NCBI GenBank assembly: GCA_001632435.1
Contig: KV423960.1
Span: forward strand, 1-60,200
DNA length: 60,200 nt
From: Calocera cornea HHB12733
Taxonomy: Eukaryota > Basidiomycota > Dacrymycetes > Dacrymycetales > Dacrymycetaceae
Direction of reading: 5' to 3'
Shown: one piece after another, positions 33,637 through 45,293 of the stretch
How positions within the stretch are numbered: position 1 is the stretch's first letter
How the letters are laid out: every line of letters begins with the position of its first letter
Made by a program: the position numbers and the translations under genes
The notes under the pieces: generated by a model
The model's input: only the letters and a program-made list of their open reading frames with translations
Database searches by the model: none
Told to the model about the DNA's origin: nothing

Positions 33637-36196
33637 ATGGGAGGCGACCATCCTTGCCCTGTTTGCAAAGCGACGTTCACTCGTCCTCAGCATGTCGCCC
33701 GCCATATGAGATCTCGTGCGTATTTTCCCTCGTCGTTATCGAGACTGTCAACTGACAGGATATCTATGCAGACACCGGAGATCGCCCCTACAAATGTCAA
33801 CAATGCGGTGACCAGTTCGCCCGAAGGTGAGTCACTAATCCCGGCCTAATAAGCGCCTCGGCTGACCTCCACTTCTCCTCCAGCGACCTGCTCTCCCGCC
33901 ACGTCAACAAATGTCATAGCAATAATCCCCAGCCGACGGGTCGCGGGAAAGGAGCTGCCGCCAACCAGGAGTTGGACGATAAGCGGCGGGCATGCGACCA
34001 ATGCAACCATTCGAAAGTGAGGTGTGACTTCGGGATACCTTGTGGTGCGTATACCTGCATGCACGTTAAGTATGTCACCTGACCATTACCCTAGGCAAAT
34101 GCTTGCAACGGAAGACCATCTGCACCTACGCGAAGCCGCTGAAGAAGGCCATTGGAAAGAAGGACTACTCGGACACGTCGAGCAACTCGACCACCTCATC
34201 CGTTTACGACCATCCCGCCTCCCATATGCCCGGACTGGCCGTCCCCGGCAGCGTCCCTCTGCACTACATCAACCCAGCTGGTGCCATGCCCAACGACTAT
34301 GGCATGCAGCCCGCAGGCGTCCCACTCTTCAGCGGCATCGGAAACGACTTCATGCAAATGCAAGCACCTCGCAACATGTACGACTCCCCTTCGCCTAACG
34401 AGCCGTCGCTCACGATGTCCGTCAGCACGCTGGAGTCAGCGGGATCGTCACCGGAAACACAGAACTTGTCTAGCAGTCCCAACGGTACAGCGAAGGGTCG
34501 TCCCCGTTCCCTCACCGTGCCCACTCAGGCATATCAATACCCGCAGCAGATGTACTCCGGCGCGCAGTACCCTGCTGCAGATAACGGTATCAACACCAAT
34601 GTCGGCCGCCCAGCAAGCGGTCCCATGTCAGCTTATCCCTCCGTCGGTGGTGGCTTGACAACGAACAACGTCAGCGCGCTGTCGCAGTCGATGGGCATCC
34701 ATGCCAACTGGCCAATGCTCCAGGGCGACAACAACAGTTACATGCCCGCCATGAGCACGGATGCTGCCGGGCAGCACACGCGCAACCCGTCCGTCGCGTC
34801 TTCCCTGGACGCGAGCTCGCTGTCTAACTGGAACGGCTCTACTGGTAGTGCTCCCGCAAACAACGGCATGATGTACTCCATGGCCAATGCGCCTGCGATC
34901 AACACCAACGTGAACAACAATATGTTCCCCGCAATGGACATGTCCAACTTCATGAACGACGAATATGGCCGTCCTGCCACCGGTGCCTCCGACGGGAGCT
35001 TTGCCAATGCCCTCGACAGTCTCACCCTGCAAGACTCGGATATTTACGGTGACACGAACGCACTGTACCAGCAGTATCTTACAAATTCCATGCCTGCCCC
35101 CCTGCAGACCATGCCAAACCTCGCCGAAAACCTGCCTACGGGCCAAACACCTGACCTCTGGGCAGCTTTCATGTCCGAGCCATTCGGGGACAACACGCCG
35201 ACCGCAGAGAAGCAGCAGCACGCGAATGGTCTAGGCATGCCCACGCCGATGAAGGGCTTTCGTCCGCAACTTCTGACGCGCTTGTCGAAGAGTAACTCGA
35301 TGCCCGACCTTACTCCTCTGGGCAAGCCCTCTCGTACCTACCAGCAACAGCAACAGCAGGAGGTCAAGGCTCAGGTGAATAGTCAACAGTCCCGCACACC
35401 CGGCGAAGTCGGCAAAGGGACTCTCCCGCCTGCTATCGCCGATGCTGAGAGCCTCAAGGCGTACCAGCAGGCTTGTCTCGCGAGGCAGGCACCGGCTCTA
35501 AAGCTCTCGCCCAAGACGAGGACCGGCAAGCGCCCGATCGACGGCCGCGATGCCACCTCCCCGCATCTAGCCAGCACTCTCGGGATTCATACGACTTCCC
35601 CTGCACGCGGCCGCACCACAAGCGTTGCTTCCCAGTCGTCCACCCAGACCATTGGTCGTCCTCAGTCGACCAGCCAGCCGCCGCCCCAGCAGAGCAAGAT
35701 TGCCTACCCGTATGTGCAGGCACAACAATCTCGCCCAGGCAGCAACCTCCGCCCGCCCGGTATGCCCGCCTTCCCCACGCTCTCCCCACAGACGCGTTTC
35801 CTCTCGCAGTCGCTGCTTGCGCAGAACATGCCTAAGCAGGGTGGTCGTCCTACCAACAAACGTCTCCCGTCCACCACCCTCGGGCCGGACAACGCCAAAC
35901 GTGCACTGTTCCACAACCTCGGCCAGGAGGGCGGGGACGAACACGAGTACGCGCTGTTCGACGACGACGGTGCCGATTTTTTTCAGGTCGAGCGCGCCGA
36001 TGAGAATCTTGTTCGCCGGCGAAGGCAGAGCGCTCCGTCCGTCTCCCCTCCGACCGTGAGGTCCAGCAGCGCCAGCTCAGCATCGGAGGCGCCGGACCAA
36101 TCCCCTGCCCCGACCGTCCGCCAGCGGGTCATCTCCGAGTCGGCACCTTTCCAGCCTCGCTTATCCATGCCTCAGCGGGTGACACATGTCCAATAA
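33637..36196 (+). CDS. Transcription factor with two C2H2 fingers and a Zn2Cys6 cluster
   Basis: Predicted nuclear DNA-binding regulator. Exon 1 (33637-33715) starts MGGDHPCPVCKATFTRPQHV and gives finger 1, C-x2-C-x12-H-x3-H. Finger 2 is CQQCGDQFARSDLLSRHVNKC-H, split by an intron after AR. A basic linker (GRGKGAAANQELDDKRRA) leads into the binuclear cluster CDQCNHSKVRCDF plus CGKCLQRKTICTY, spacing C-x2-C-x6-C-x5-C-x2-C-x6-C, also split by an intron. The last exon encodes about 680 residues rich in N, S, P, Q and M, with an acidic patch (EHEYALFDDDGADFF) that could be an activation region. The C2H2 pair fused to Zn2Cys6 is known in fungal regulators. I cannot name the orthologue or its targets. 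Confidence 0.85.
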
Positions 36197-36733
36197 TGCG
36201 CAATAGTCGCCCTTGTTGCCGTTCAGCCGTGGACAGTTCGCGAATCGTACTTTCGTGTTCGCTACATTCTCCCACTAATTCCAGTCCACGTGTGTATTGA
36301 TAAAAGCTGTCCGTACTTCTTCCATTTTCACTTCCATTCTCTTTTACTTCTTTATCTTCTCCCACCAAGCATCCATGTGTTGTTGTTCCCAACCATGCGC
36401 TCGCATCCCAACCCACAATCCGCTGTATCGACGTAGTAAATCTCCTCCCTCCCGCTGCCTCTAACTCTCCCACACGCGAAAATACCGCATACTTGTATCG
36501 ATAGTCGAACTAGCCTAAAAGCTGACACTTGGCATCTAACCTCGTGCATTTGTATGAAATCGAGGAATAAAGATGACATGACTGAATTTTGTTCAAACGG
36601 TGTCGGGACAATGAGCACAGCTGCATATATGCACCAAGTCCAAGTCGCGTGACTGCGCCATAACCCGCGACGCGCTTTTGGTACGCGTCGCTTCTTAGCT
36701 TCCTACAACCATCACTGTTGCCTGTCGTGAACG
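36197..36733. other. Intergenic region with DUF7918-A promoter motif
   Basis: No gene. It ends with the inverted motif GCGACGCG (36667-36674) and CGCGTCGC (36684-36691), 43-67 bp before the start of DUF7918 copy A. Confidence 0.55.
36667..36691 (+). promoter_or_regulatory. Inverted GACGCG motif upstream of DUF7918-A
   Basis: GCGACGCG and its perfect inverse CGCGTCGC lie 9 bp apart and include ACGCGT (36683-36688), the MluI cell-cycle box bound by MBF-type factors in other fungi. Related pairs occur before copies D, E and F. Confidence 0.5.
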
Positions 36734-37953
36734 ATGCCTCGCCTCGGTGACTATGAGACATGGATCGAAGTCGATGGTGTACGACTGGAAGAGTATGCTG
36801 TTGAATCTAAGGCTGGAAAAATCCGTATCGAGTGCTGGATCCCGTCCGAGGAGGGAAAAGTACATGGTTGAATGGCGGAGCGTTCTCTCGCGATATGCTG
36901 AAACTGGATGTCAGAACTTTGTAGTTCATTTCAAGGACCATACGGAGAACCGAACAAGCAGATGTAGGATTTACGCTGACGGACGATCTTGTGGGAGCGC
37001 CTTCGTCAAACCCACTTGCCCTCATCGATCCCACTTGGGCCCATCACTTTCCACCACCAAGAGGCAGCTTTACCAGTTTGGACGAGTCGTTCTCACAGGT
37101 CGGCATTTCAATAACATCTGTAAACTTGTCTCATTGTGTTCAGACGACGAGCGTCTCGCTCTTCAAACCCACTCACGCATCCAGCAACTCGGCACCCTCC
37201 GCATGAAAGTGCAAGAAGGTCGCATCGTTCCTCGCGCTTCCCGTGATTTGCCATCCAGGGCAACTCTGGAAACTCAGTCGGTGCATGAGCAAGCTAAGAA
37301 GGCTGCTGGTCACTGCATTGTGTGCGCTTTGTTGCTTCGTCGTTTCTTTCATGGACTTCACTCCCTCCTCCATAGGGGTGGTGCGATCGTGGACCACAGA
37401 TGCAAGTGGGTGCATTTCCAGGCTAGTAGACAGAAGGCATCCACATTCGTATTTCAGTATGGTCCCAAAGGTGGGTTCAAAACTGAGAAACGAGTGCCGT
37501 CTTTGCTACCCTTGCGCAGAGTTCCTCCAGGCGAAATCCATCATGCGTATGGCGCCTATACCAGATATAGATCCTTCCCGGCTAACAGCCGTCTAGCCCG
37601 CCCAGTTCCTATGCATCACGCCAGCAACGAGGGTGAAGAAGAGAGTGATAACCCACAGGGTAGCTGCAGTGGCATAGGCGGCCAACGGAATGATGATGTA
37701 GACTCTGACGAGGAGAAAGCAACTAAGGTTAGGATCCTGCAGCTGGAGGCAAGTGTCGCTTTTCGAAGATTGTACCCATATTGATCTCCGTGCATAGGAG
37801 GAGCTTGTGGCACTGCGCAAGCGCGAGAAGACACTGGGTAAGAGACCTGAGGTCAAGCGGGAAAGTGGCGATCGCCAGTCCAAGAGAATGAAGCTGGAGG
37901 ACAACAACCCGAGCCGATTCTTCAAGCGGGGTGAAGTGATCGATCTGACTTGA
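36734..37953 (+). CDS. DUF7918 protein, copy A of the tandem array
   Basis: First of five head-to-tail paralogues. Exon 1 gives MPRLGDYETWIEVDGVRLEE and ends PSEEGK, as in all copies. Exon 2 gives NFVVHFKDHTENRTS to LYQFGRVVLTG. A third holds LGTLRMKVQEGRIVP and VHEQAKKAAGHCIV. A fourth ends FVFQYGPKG, then EFLQAKSIMR, then an acidic disordered stretch, and a last exon beginning EELVALRKREKTLGKRPEVK. The last exon has a VKRE tetrapeptide, the basic patch SKRMKLE, and the terminal GEVIDLT. Introns are 50-70 bp. The domain fold is known only as DUF7918, a fungal family of unknown function common in mushrooms. The basic patch suggests nuclear location and VIDLT looks like a SUMO-interaction motif; both are inference. 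All exons are open, so the copy looks functional. Confidence 0.78.
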
Positions 37954-38235
37954 CCTACTCAGCTTTCAGCAGTCTGAGCTTGGCGAGGGAGGTGTTTCCA
38001 AGTTCGGAATCCGCATGCCCCACATCATACGGTTGAGATAAGATACCACAAACTGTATCCATAAAGAGTAGCAATGAATCATTGATGACCAAGGATCAGG
38101 CGCATCGTATCCTAGAGCTGCAGCTGAATCATTCCAAGACCTTCTTCGCAGTTGTGACCGTGCCAGAAGCGATGCTCCGCGCGCGTGCCGCTCAAACGCG
38201 CATCTTGCTCCCGTCGGTAAGGCATCGGTCGGTCA

Positions 38236-39458
38236 TGCCCCGACTCGGCGATTATGAGACATGGGTCGAGGTGGATGGGGAGCGACTGGAAGAGTATGCT
38301 GTCGTGTCTAAAGCCGGAAAGCTCCGTGTGAAGTGCTGGATCCCATCCGAGGAGGGAAAGGTACCGCGACGATGAAAGTATCGATCCCTTGAGTTGTGCT
38401 GAAATTACATGCTAGAACTTTGTCATTCACTGCAAGGATTATGCCAAGGACCGCACAAGCTCGTGGTCAATCTTTGCGGATGGGCAGGGACTGGAAAGCG
38501 TCTTCACACAGCCTGATGAACGTTGTGTCTCTGAGGCGGGCATGGCTATCTCCGACACCGAGATGCGTCTGTTTCAGTTTGGACGAGTTAGGCTCACAGG
38601 TTAGCCTTCTACTACCTTCTCAGAGCCAACCCTCACCATCTTCAGAGGATGAGCAACTCGCTCTTAAAGACGCGTCACTGGTGAAAAAACTCGGAACGCT
38701 TAAGATCCTCGTAAAACAAGGCAGGATCATTCCTTCGGCCGACGATGATAGGGACAGCCACAAAATTCTGAAGTGCGAACCCATACATGAACAGGCCAAG
38801 AAAGCTACCGATCACTGTATAATGTACGTGCCAGCGTTCTGGCACCTATTTCACGTCTTCTCATGCACTCGTTGGTAGCGGTGGTGATATAGTGGAGGAG
38901 GAGGCCGATTGGATAGATTTCAAGTCAGATGGAGGAAAACGGACAAGCTTTCTCTTCCAATATCGTCCCAGAGGTGTGCAAGAAGCTTTTGTGCAAGTTA
39001 TCATCTCATTGATTGTTACGTAGAGCTGCTTCAGGCAAAAGAAATCATGCGTACGGCGCATATACAATGTAGTCGAATGGACCAGTGGATGCTAACACTC
39101 GTCTAGCCCGCGCCGCTCCCTCACACCATGCCATCAATGATAGCGAAGACAAGCAATATATCCGCAGCACATCTAATGACAGACACGTCCAGGGAAGGGA
39201 CCAGGTAGACACGGAGACGAAGGAAGCTACCAAAGTTAGGATCCTACTACTCGAGGCAAGCAGTTGATCTCTCCAAGTTCTCGATCTATGATAATGACCC
39301 TTCGTGTGCAGGAAGAGCTTGAGGCTCTGCGCAAGCTCGGGAAGACACTGGGTAAGGGACCTGCGGTGAGGAGCGAGGATGGCGAGCGCCCGTCTAAGAG
39401 GATGAAGATCGAGCCGAAACCAGTATTCAAATGGGATGAAGTGATCGATCTGACTTGA
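38236..39458 (+). CDS. DUF7918 protein, copy B
   Basis: Same exon layout as copy A, 283 bp downstream. It starts MPRLGDYETWVEVDGERLEE, with exon 1 ending PSEEGK. Exon 2 runs NFVIHCKDYAKDRTSSW to LFQFGRVRLTG. A third exon gives VKKLGTLKILVKQGRIIPSA and PIHEQAKKATDHCI. The last exon begins EELEALRKLGKTLGKGP and ends WDEVIDLT. The acceptor-like tetrapeptide seen in A (VKRE) reads VRSE here, so the lysine is lost, but RMKIE remains as a possible site. All exons are open. Upstream, ACGCGC (38196-38201) and GCGCGT (38181-38186) are present but in everted order. Confidence 0.77.
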
Positions 39459-39730
39459 CGCGCTCATCTTCTCCTTTGTTCCATCTGCTCAGTTTCAAGC
39501 AGTCTCAGCTTCTTCAGATGCTTTCCTTCTGTATCAACATGCCCCGTATGACATCTTCAAATCATACCTAAGATACCACGTATATATTGATAGAGAGCAT
39601 CAATGAATGCAGTACGATCACCTTGAACTACGACTGAATCCTTCCGGAGACCTAGAAGTTACGCTCCGCGACGCGCTGGATGGTCCTTCTTGCTTCCTCC
39701 TTCCTCGTCGCCGAGCAGCAATCTTCGACG

Positions 39731-40925
39731 ATACCGCGTCGCGGATTACGATGCATGGATCGAGGTTGATGGGACACGATTGGAAGAATATGCCATCGAA
39801 TCCAACGCCGAAGAGCTCGATGTGCGATGTTGGATCCCATCGGAGGAGGGAAAGGTACCGTTCGATCTACGTCATCAATCCCGAATGACCCGCTGAGCGG
39901 GTTACTGTGGCCATTAGAATTTCGTCATTCATCATAAAGGTCATGTGCGTAGAAGAACGAGTCGTTGGCGTATCTACGCAGATGGTCATAACTGTGGAGG
40001 TCATGCTACCAGACCCAGACATCTTTACCGCCAATCCCACAGCACCCGGGTCTCTCCCACCGAAGCACAGATGTATCAATTTGCCCGAGTCATGCTAACA
40101 GGTTAGCCCCCCTCTCTGTGTTTGGGACGAATTCACTCCATCAGATGACGAGTCACTTGGTTTGGAGAACGAGTCCCCTGTTAAGCAATTGGGCACCCTC
40201 AAATTGGCTGTCGAAGTTGGTACTGTCGCTCGTAACAAGCATTCTCGCAGGGTAATCTGGGAAGTTCCAGAACGCCAACTCCTACATGAGCAAGCCAAGA
40301 AGACTGCTAGTCACTGTATTGTGTAGGCAATCCGAGGTTCCGCCCAATCCAGACTATCTTATGGTGTTCATTACAGAGGCGGTCCGACTTTCCAGAAGAC
40401 GACGTACTCCATGGATTTCGAGTCTACTGGAGGGAAGGCCTGCACTTTAGTTTTTCAATACGGGCCGAAATGTACGTGAACTCTGTTGAACTTGAGAGCA
40501 CATCCTTTTGACTTATGTTATTCAGAGCTACTCCAGGCGAAAGGTATCATGCGTCAGCAATATATTCCCGTCATTTCCCAGCAGCTATCGTGCTGCCAGA
40601 ATATACAGCTCGTCCAGCGCAAGCAGGGAGGCAGGTAAGGATGATCAGAGCGCCGAGTATCCTGGGGGAGACGAGGAGAATGAAGGAGAGGCTTCGGAGG
40701 AGGAATGGGAAGCCGAGGCACGCATCCGTCAGCTCGAGGTGAGCACCCTACATTTTATCATTTCTGATCTGCGTTGAATGGATTTCACAGGAGGAGATCG
40801 CAGGCTTGCGCAACCGATCTACACGGCGAGGCAAGAGCGCGTCTGTGAAGCATGAGAATGAAGAACGCCCGCCGAAAAGGATGAAGATGGAGGAGATTGA
40901 GCGGAGCCGGATGTCATCGACCTGA
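39731..40925 (+). pseudogene. DUF7918 copy C, decaying
   Basis: The body still reads like its neighbours: DYDAWIEVDGTRLEEYAIES, NFVIHHKGHVRRRTSRW, MYQFARVMLTG, VKQLGTLKLAVEVGTV, LLHEQAKKTASHCIV and GLRNRSTRRGKSASVKHE. Two changes suggest decay. Where the other copies start ATGCCGCG..., this one has ATACCGCG at 39731, and alignment to copy E needs a 2-bp deletion just after. At the 3' end the frame runs into a stop at 40923-40925 after RSRMSST, while the ancestral DVIDLT-stop survives out of frame up to 40930. So both the start codon and the terminal motif are lost. An upstream ATG at 39680 is not in a frame that reads the domain. A rescued start or a short product cannot be excluded. Confidence 0.65.
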
Positions 40926-40963
40926 CTTGAGATCACTTAGTCAACAATCCTAACTTTCAACTA

Positions 40964-41200
40964 ACGTAGATTCGCAGTGAGTGGGTCAGGGCAGTGAGTG
41001 GGTCACTTTTTTTACCTGTCATATTTTCGCAGATTTGTGTGTCTGTAGCTCATGGGAAGATGCGCAGCTCACAAAATATCTCTTCAAATGCTGCGAATTG
41101 TGTTTGTTGGTGAAGTTGCATTGACACAGTGTGCGGCCGAAACGGGGAATTGAATTGGTGACCCGTTCACTGCCCTGACCCGCTCACTGCGAATCTACGT
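40964..41200. mobile_element. MITE-like element, 237 bp, TA-flanked
   Basis: Left arm 40964-41006 and right arm 41158-41200 are inverted repeats of 43 bp with three mismatches. Outer ends read ACGTAGATTCGCAGTGAG on both sides. A TA dinucleotide flanks each end (40962-40963 and 41201-41202). The interior has no coding capacity. Size, arm length and TA target point to a non-autonomous element of the Tc1/mariner superfamily. Its ends differ from those of the 1700-bp transposon here, so another element must have moved it. Confidence 0.8.
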
Positions 41201-41505
41201 TAAGTTAACGTTAAGTTAACTACTACTGTATATTCACATATTTCCCACACACACTGACATTTGCCGGCGTCATATGTATCCATCACTGGCATACACGCCA
41301 TGGGCAAGCGACCGCCGTCTCTTATGGGTTCCTTGTCTTTGCTTAACTGCACACGCTCTCGCGTGAATGTCGTCGACGACAATAACGGAAGAAACTGGAG
41401 GAGAGAAACCATACGATTAAGTGATTCAAATTGTCGGGAATGTAGCTGCAATACCCACCGAGACCCTGGCGATCGTGCCAAAGGCCAAGGGTGATAACCG
41501 CTCTC

Positions 41506-41543
41506 GACGCGCCTCATTCCAGAGCGCTCCGAAGGCGCGCGTC
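41506..41543 (+). promoter_or_regulatory. Inverted GACGCGC motif upstream of DUF7918-D
   Basis: GACGCGC (41506-41512) and its inverse GCGCGTC (41537-41543) lie 30-67 bp before the start codon at 41573, matching the placement before copies A, E and F. Confidence 0.5.
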
Positions 41544-41572
41544 TTCTCTGCCATCGCTGCCTCTTGTCAAAG

Positions 41573-42808
41573 ATGCCCCGGCTTGAGGACTATGAGACGT
41601 GGATTGAGGTTGATGATGTCCGACTTAAAGAATACGCTGTTGAGTCCAGGATCGAGGAGCGCGATATCCGATGCTGGATCCCATCCCAAGAGGGCAAGGT
41701 GCGGTAGAATCGCTATACAATTGTCTGTCGCGAACTCGTCTGACTTGACTAGTAGAACTTCGTCATTCATTACAAGGATCACTCAGAAAGCCGTACCATC
41801 CAATGGAAACTATGTGCAGATGGACACGAGTGCGGGTCTATTTTCACGTTGCCTGACAAACCTCAGGTGGCCGAAGCCGGCATGCCTATTTCTGCCACTG
41901 AGGAACAACTCTATCACTTCGCAAGAGTAACTCTCACAGGTTAGCTTAAATGACGTTTTCACTAGTCATGGCTTCATATGGTTCATCTAGAGGATGAGCA
42001 TGCTGCTCTCCAGGACGAATCGCTCGTCAAACAGCTCGGAACTCTCAAGATAGTCGCGCGAGAAGGTACCACCGTCCCTACTACTTTCCATAATAGCTCC
42101 AACATGCTTCTGGAGGACAAACCTGTACATGAACAGGCCAAGAAGGCTGCTGGTCACCGCGTTGTGTAAGCGTTACTCGGCCATTCAGACTGTTCTATTC
42201 CCTCTCACACCGTAGTTGACAGAGGTGGTACCACGGTCGAGAATATATGTAATTGGGTCGATTTCGAGCCTTCTGGAGAGGATCCGATCACAATCGTTTT
42301 TCAGTACGGTCCAGAAGGCATGTGAACGTCCCTTGTCCCAGTAGTGACGTCCTTGCTTACGGCATGCAGAGTTTCTGCAAGCGAAAGACATTATGCGTAC
42401 GTCACCCTTGTGCGGCATGGTCTATATTTCATCGGGTTAACCAATCTTCAAGCCCGCCCAGCTCGCACGCCACATGTCGGTCATGAGAGGGAAGAAGAGA
42501 ACGACGATCCTCATGATGAGAACAATGAGGCAGAAGAGGAGAACAACGAGGCAGACTCCGAGGATGAGAGAGCAGCGAAGGCCAGGATCCTACAGCTCGA
42601 GGTGCGTGGTCATCATTTGGACGCATCTGCCCGTATTGATTTATGTATGTAGGAAGAACTTGCTGCTTTGCGGAAACGCGACAAGCGAAAGGGAAAAAGA
42701 CCCCCCATGAAGCGGGAAGATGGCCACAGCGCGTCGAAGAGGCCAAAGATGGAGGACATCGAGCCGAACCACGTGTTCAAGCGAGGCGAAGTTATCGATC
42801 TCACCTGA
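41573..42808 (+). CDS. DUF7918 protein, copy D
   Basis: Starts MPRLEDYETWIEVDDVRLKE, with exon 1 ending PSQEGK. Exon 2 gives NFVIHYKDHSESRTIQWKL to LYHFARVTLTG. Next come VKQLGTLKIVAREGTTVP and PVHEQAKKAAGHRVV, then FVFQYGPEG-like sequence (IVFQYGPEG) and EFLQAKDIMR. An acidic linker with EENNEAEEENNEAD follows. The last exon is EELAALRKRDKRKGKRPPMK, then SKRPKMED, and ends FKRGEVIDLT. All exons are open with short introns, so the copy looks functional. It is separated from copy C by the MITE. Confidence 0.77.
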
Positions 42809-43066
42809 GATACCCTCTAAACTCCAATATTGGGTTCCTTTCTTCTTGAGATTCCTTGCACCATACTATACCATGCATACATATCGCTTAATATTCACAA
42901 TCACTCACAATGTAACAGTTAGTGAAGAATACAATACAGATGTCTTGACCCTGACCTGGTCAGGGCCGTGTCAGAAGTTATACATATGTGTACGCGCCGC
43001 GACGCGCTTCGAGGCGCGTCTTGCCCCCCGCCTTCATCAATCTTCGTCAAGTGTTCGACTTCAGAG

Positions 43067-44307
43067 ATGCCGCGGCTGGGGGATTACGAGGCATGGATTG
43101 ATATCAACGGGAAACGACTAGAAGAGTATGCTGTCGAATCGAAGACTGAAGAGCTCGAAATCCGATGTTGGATACCTTCCGAGGAGGGAAAGGTACGTTG
43201 TTATGCTATCGCATGGCCTCCTGATATGCTGAAGCTTCACACTAGAACTTTATTGTTCACTACAGAGATTATACAAAGAGCCGAACAAGCTTGTGGAAAT
43301 TGCATGCCGATGGACGATTGTGTGGGGGTAAATTCACCATGCCCAATCATCATCATGTGGCCGTCTCGGGCAAGACCGTCTCCACCACCGAGCAACGGCT
43401 TTACCAGTTCGGACGAGTCGATCTTACGGGCAAGCTTTGTCATGCTTCGCTGCAACCATGTCTCATTGCCTTGATAGGATGAAGATCTCGCGCTCCAAGA
43501 CGAGTCGCTCATTAAAGCACTCGGAACTCTCAAAATACGGGTGGAAGAAGGTCACGTCGTTCGAATTCCTTTCCCTGACTGGCGAAGCCGCAACACAACT
43601 CTGACCATCCAACCGGTACATGAGCAAGCCAAGAAGGCTGCTGGTCACTGCGTTGTGTCTGTGGCATTGTTTCGTCACCTGTCACATGTCTCCTAACGCA
43701 CTACTGGATAGCGGCGGTGCCTTAGTGAAGAAAAAGAGGACCCAGATAGCGGACTTCAAGCCGTTCGGGCGAAAGTCAACTAGCTTCATATTTCAGCATG
43801 GACCTAGAGGTATGTGAAATATATCGATTGAGAGAATCATACTCATTGCTAACGGGACACAGAATTCCTTCAGGCGAAAGGCATCATACGTATGTCACGT
43901 ATGCCGTAGTCTCGACTCGATCTGTTCGGCTAATCCTGTTTGGTTAGCCGTTCCGGAGCATGTGCCCCACGTCAGCAATGAACGGGAGGAAGAGAACAAT
44001 GACCCTCGCGGTCATGAGCATGGCGACCACGCGGTGGAGAACAATCAGGGGGACTCGGACGATGAGAAAGCAGCCGACGCTGAGATCCAACAGCTCCAGG
44101 CAAGTGCCCTACATCTCGTAATACCCGGGCAAAATTGACTACTTTAAACAGGACGCGCTTGCTAAAGCGTTGCGCAACCGTGACGAGCGACAGGGCAAGA
44201 GACCTGTCGTGAAGCGTGAAGATGGCGAGCGTGCGCCGAGGAGAGTGAAGATGGAGATCGAACCGAACCGGCTGTTCAGGCGGGGCGAGGTGATCGACCT
44301 GACTTGA
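43067..44307 (+). CDS. DUF7918 protein, copy E
   Basis: Starts MPRLGDYEAWIDINGKRLEE, with exon 1 ending PSEEGK. Exon 2 gives NFIVHYRDYTKSRTSLWKL to LYQFGRVDLTG. Then come IKALGTLKIRVEEGHVVRIP and PVHEQAKKAAGHCVV, followed by IFQHGPRG and EFLQAKGIIR. The last exon begins DALAKALRNRDERQGKRP, continues VVKREDGERAPRRVKME and ends LFRRGEVIDLT. Both VKRE and VKME fit the psi-K-x-E SUMO-acceptor pattern. The copy looks intact. Upstream, at about 43001-43020, GACGCGC and its inverse GCGCGTC lie a few bases apart, 47-66 bp before the start. Confidence 0.77.
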
Positions 44308-44433
44308 GATATCCGGCAAGCACTGAAATTGGGTTCTTGTTTGAGCCGTCTTGCAGCATTCCATTCCAGCTGTAACATACCGTTTATTATTGCTACACAA
44401 CGTATAATGAAATACAGTACAAATATCCCAGAG

Positions 44434-45293
44434 CTACAGCTCGATTGTCTCCTTAAACTTGAACTTCCGACTAGCCCGCTCGCTACTCCTGAAGCACACC
44501 TGATTCCCATACAGCTCAAACTCCATCCACGGCACCCCTTCCGCATCCCCTCCTCCCTCCCCTGCTCCTGGTCGCATCTGGTAAAGCGGTACTCTGAGAC
44601 TGAAGACTGATCCTCGCTTGGGAATCTGCTTCAGCTGGTCCTGCGCTGTGACGACCTTGAACGTGTTCTCCGTCTCGTGCACCACGATCCCGCCCCTGCC
44701 TTTAAGGTCGAGGTTCTTGGCGCGCTTGACGGAGAGGATGGAGCCGTGCAAGTCGGCCTTGACGAGCTTGGCCTGCATGCCGGGGACGTTGGGGAGCTTG
44801 TGCTGCGCCGGGTCGTGCGAGTGGAGGATCTCGTCGCTCGGCGGCGGGGGCAACTGGAGCAGCTCGGCGATGTACCCGAGCCACAGATGGTGTATAGGCA
44901 AGAACAAGCTCCACTTGGCATCTTCCTTCCTCAGCTCCCATACACCGAGGCGCTTCGCCTCCCTCCGCCCCATCATCCCGCGCTCGCGGCGCTGCTTCTC
45001 CTTCTCGCGCTTCACTGCCCGCTCTTGCTTGAGCTGCGCTGAACGGGATTCTCGTAGGGGGTTGTCGAGGATGATCTGCTTGCCACGTAGGCGGGTGTTG
45101 TATACGTGGGTGGGGTTGGGGTGCAGTGGGAGGGTAGCTTCGAGGTATTGGGGGATAAAGGGGGAGGATGAAGAGAGATGGATGGTTTTGCCCTACGAAG
45201 GAGGTTAGTGCTAGGAGACGAGATGGTGGAGTGACGCACATGGGAGAAGGGCTGGTACAGGTCGATCGGGGCGGATGTCGATGCGCCCGACAT
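44434..45293 (-). CDS. POP4: RNase P / RNase MRP subunit Pop4 (Rpp29)
   Basis: Protein subunit of the tRNA 5'-end and rRNA processing ribonucleoproteins, in the nucleus. Two exons: 45293-45240 (MSGASTSAPIDLYQPFSH) and 45192-44434, with a 47-bp intron, give 270 residues. The N-terminal half holds NTRLRGKQIILDNPLRESR and a very basic helix (AVKREKEKQRRERGMMGRRE). The conserved UPF0086/Rpp29 core follows: HHLWLGYIAELL, MQAKLVKADLHGSILSVKRA, GRGGIVVHETENTFKVVT and LKQIPKRGSVFSLRVP. The end is FRSSERASRKFKFKETIEL, again typical of the family. The gene is divergent from the DUF1295 gene with 311 bp between the two start codons, and tail-to-tail with DUF7918 copy E. Confidence 0.9.

Larger units (their letters stand above)
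40931..41572. other. Spacer between DUF7918 copies C and D containing a MITE
   Basis: No gene. The left half is the MITE at 40964-41200. Directly after it the decamer TAAGTTAACG recurs imperfectly (41201-41220). The right end holds the promoter of copy D. Confidence 0.6.

Noticed and set aside
37593..37925. Minus-strand frame with hydrophobic stretch opposite DUF7918-A
   Set aside because: Antisense to the acidic linker and last exon of copy A; similar frames recur at the same place in other copies only because the copies are related.
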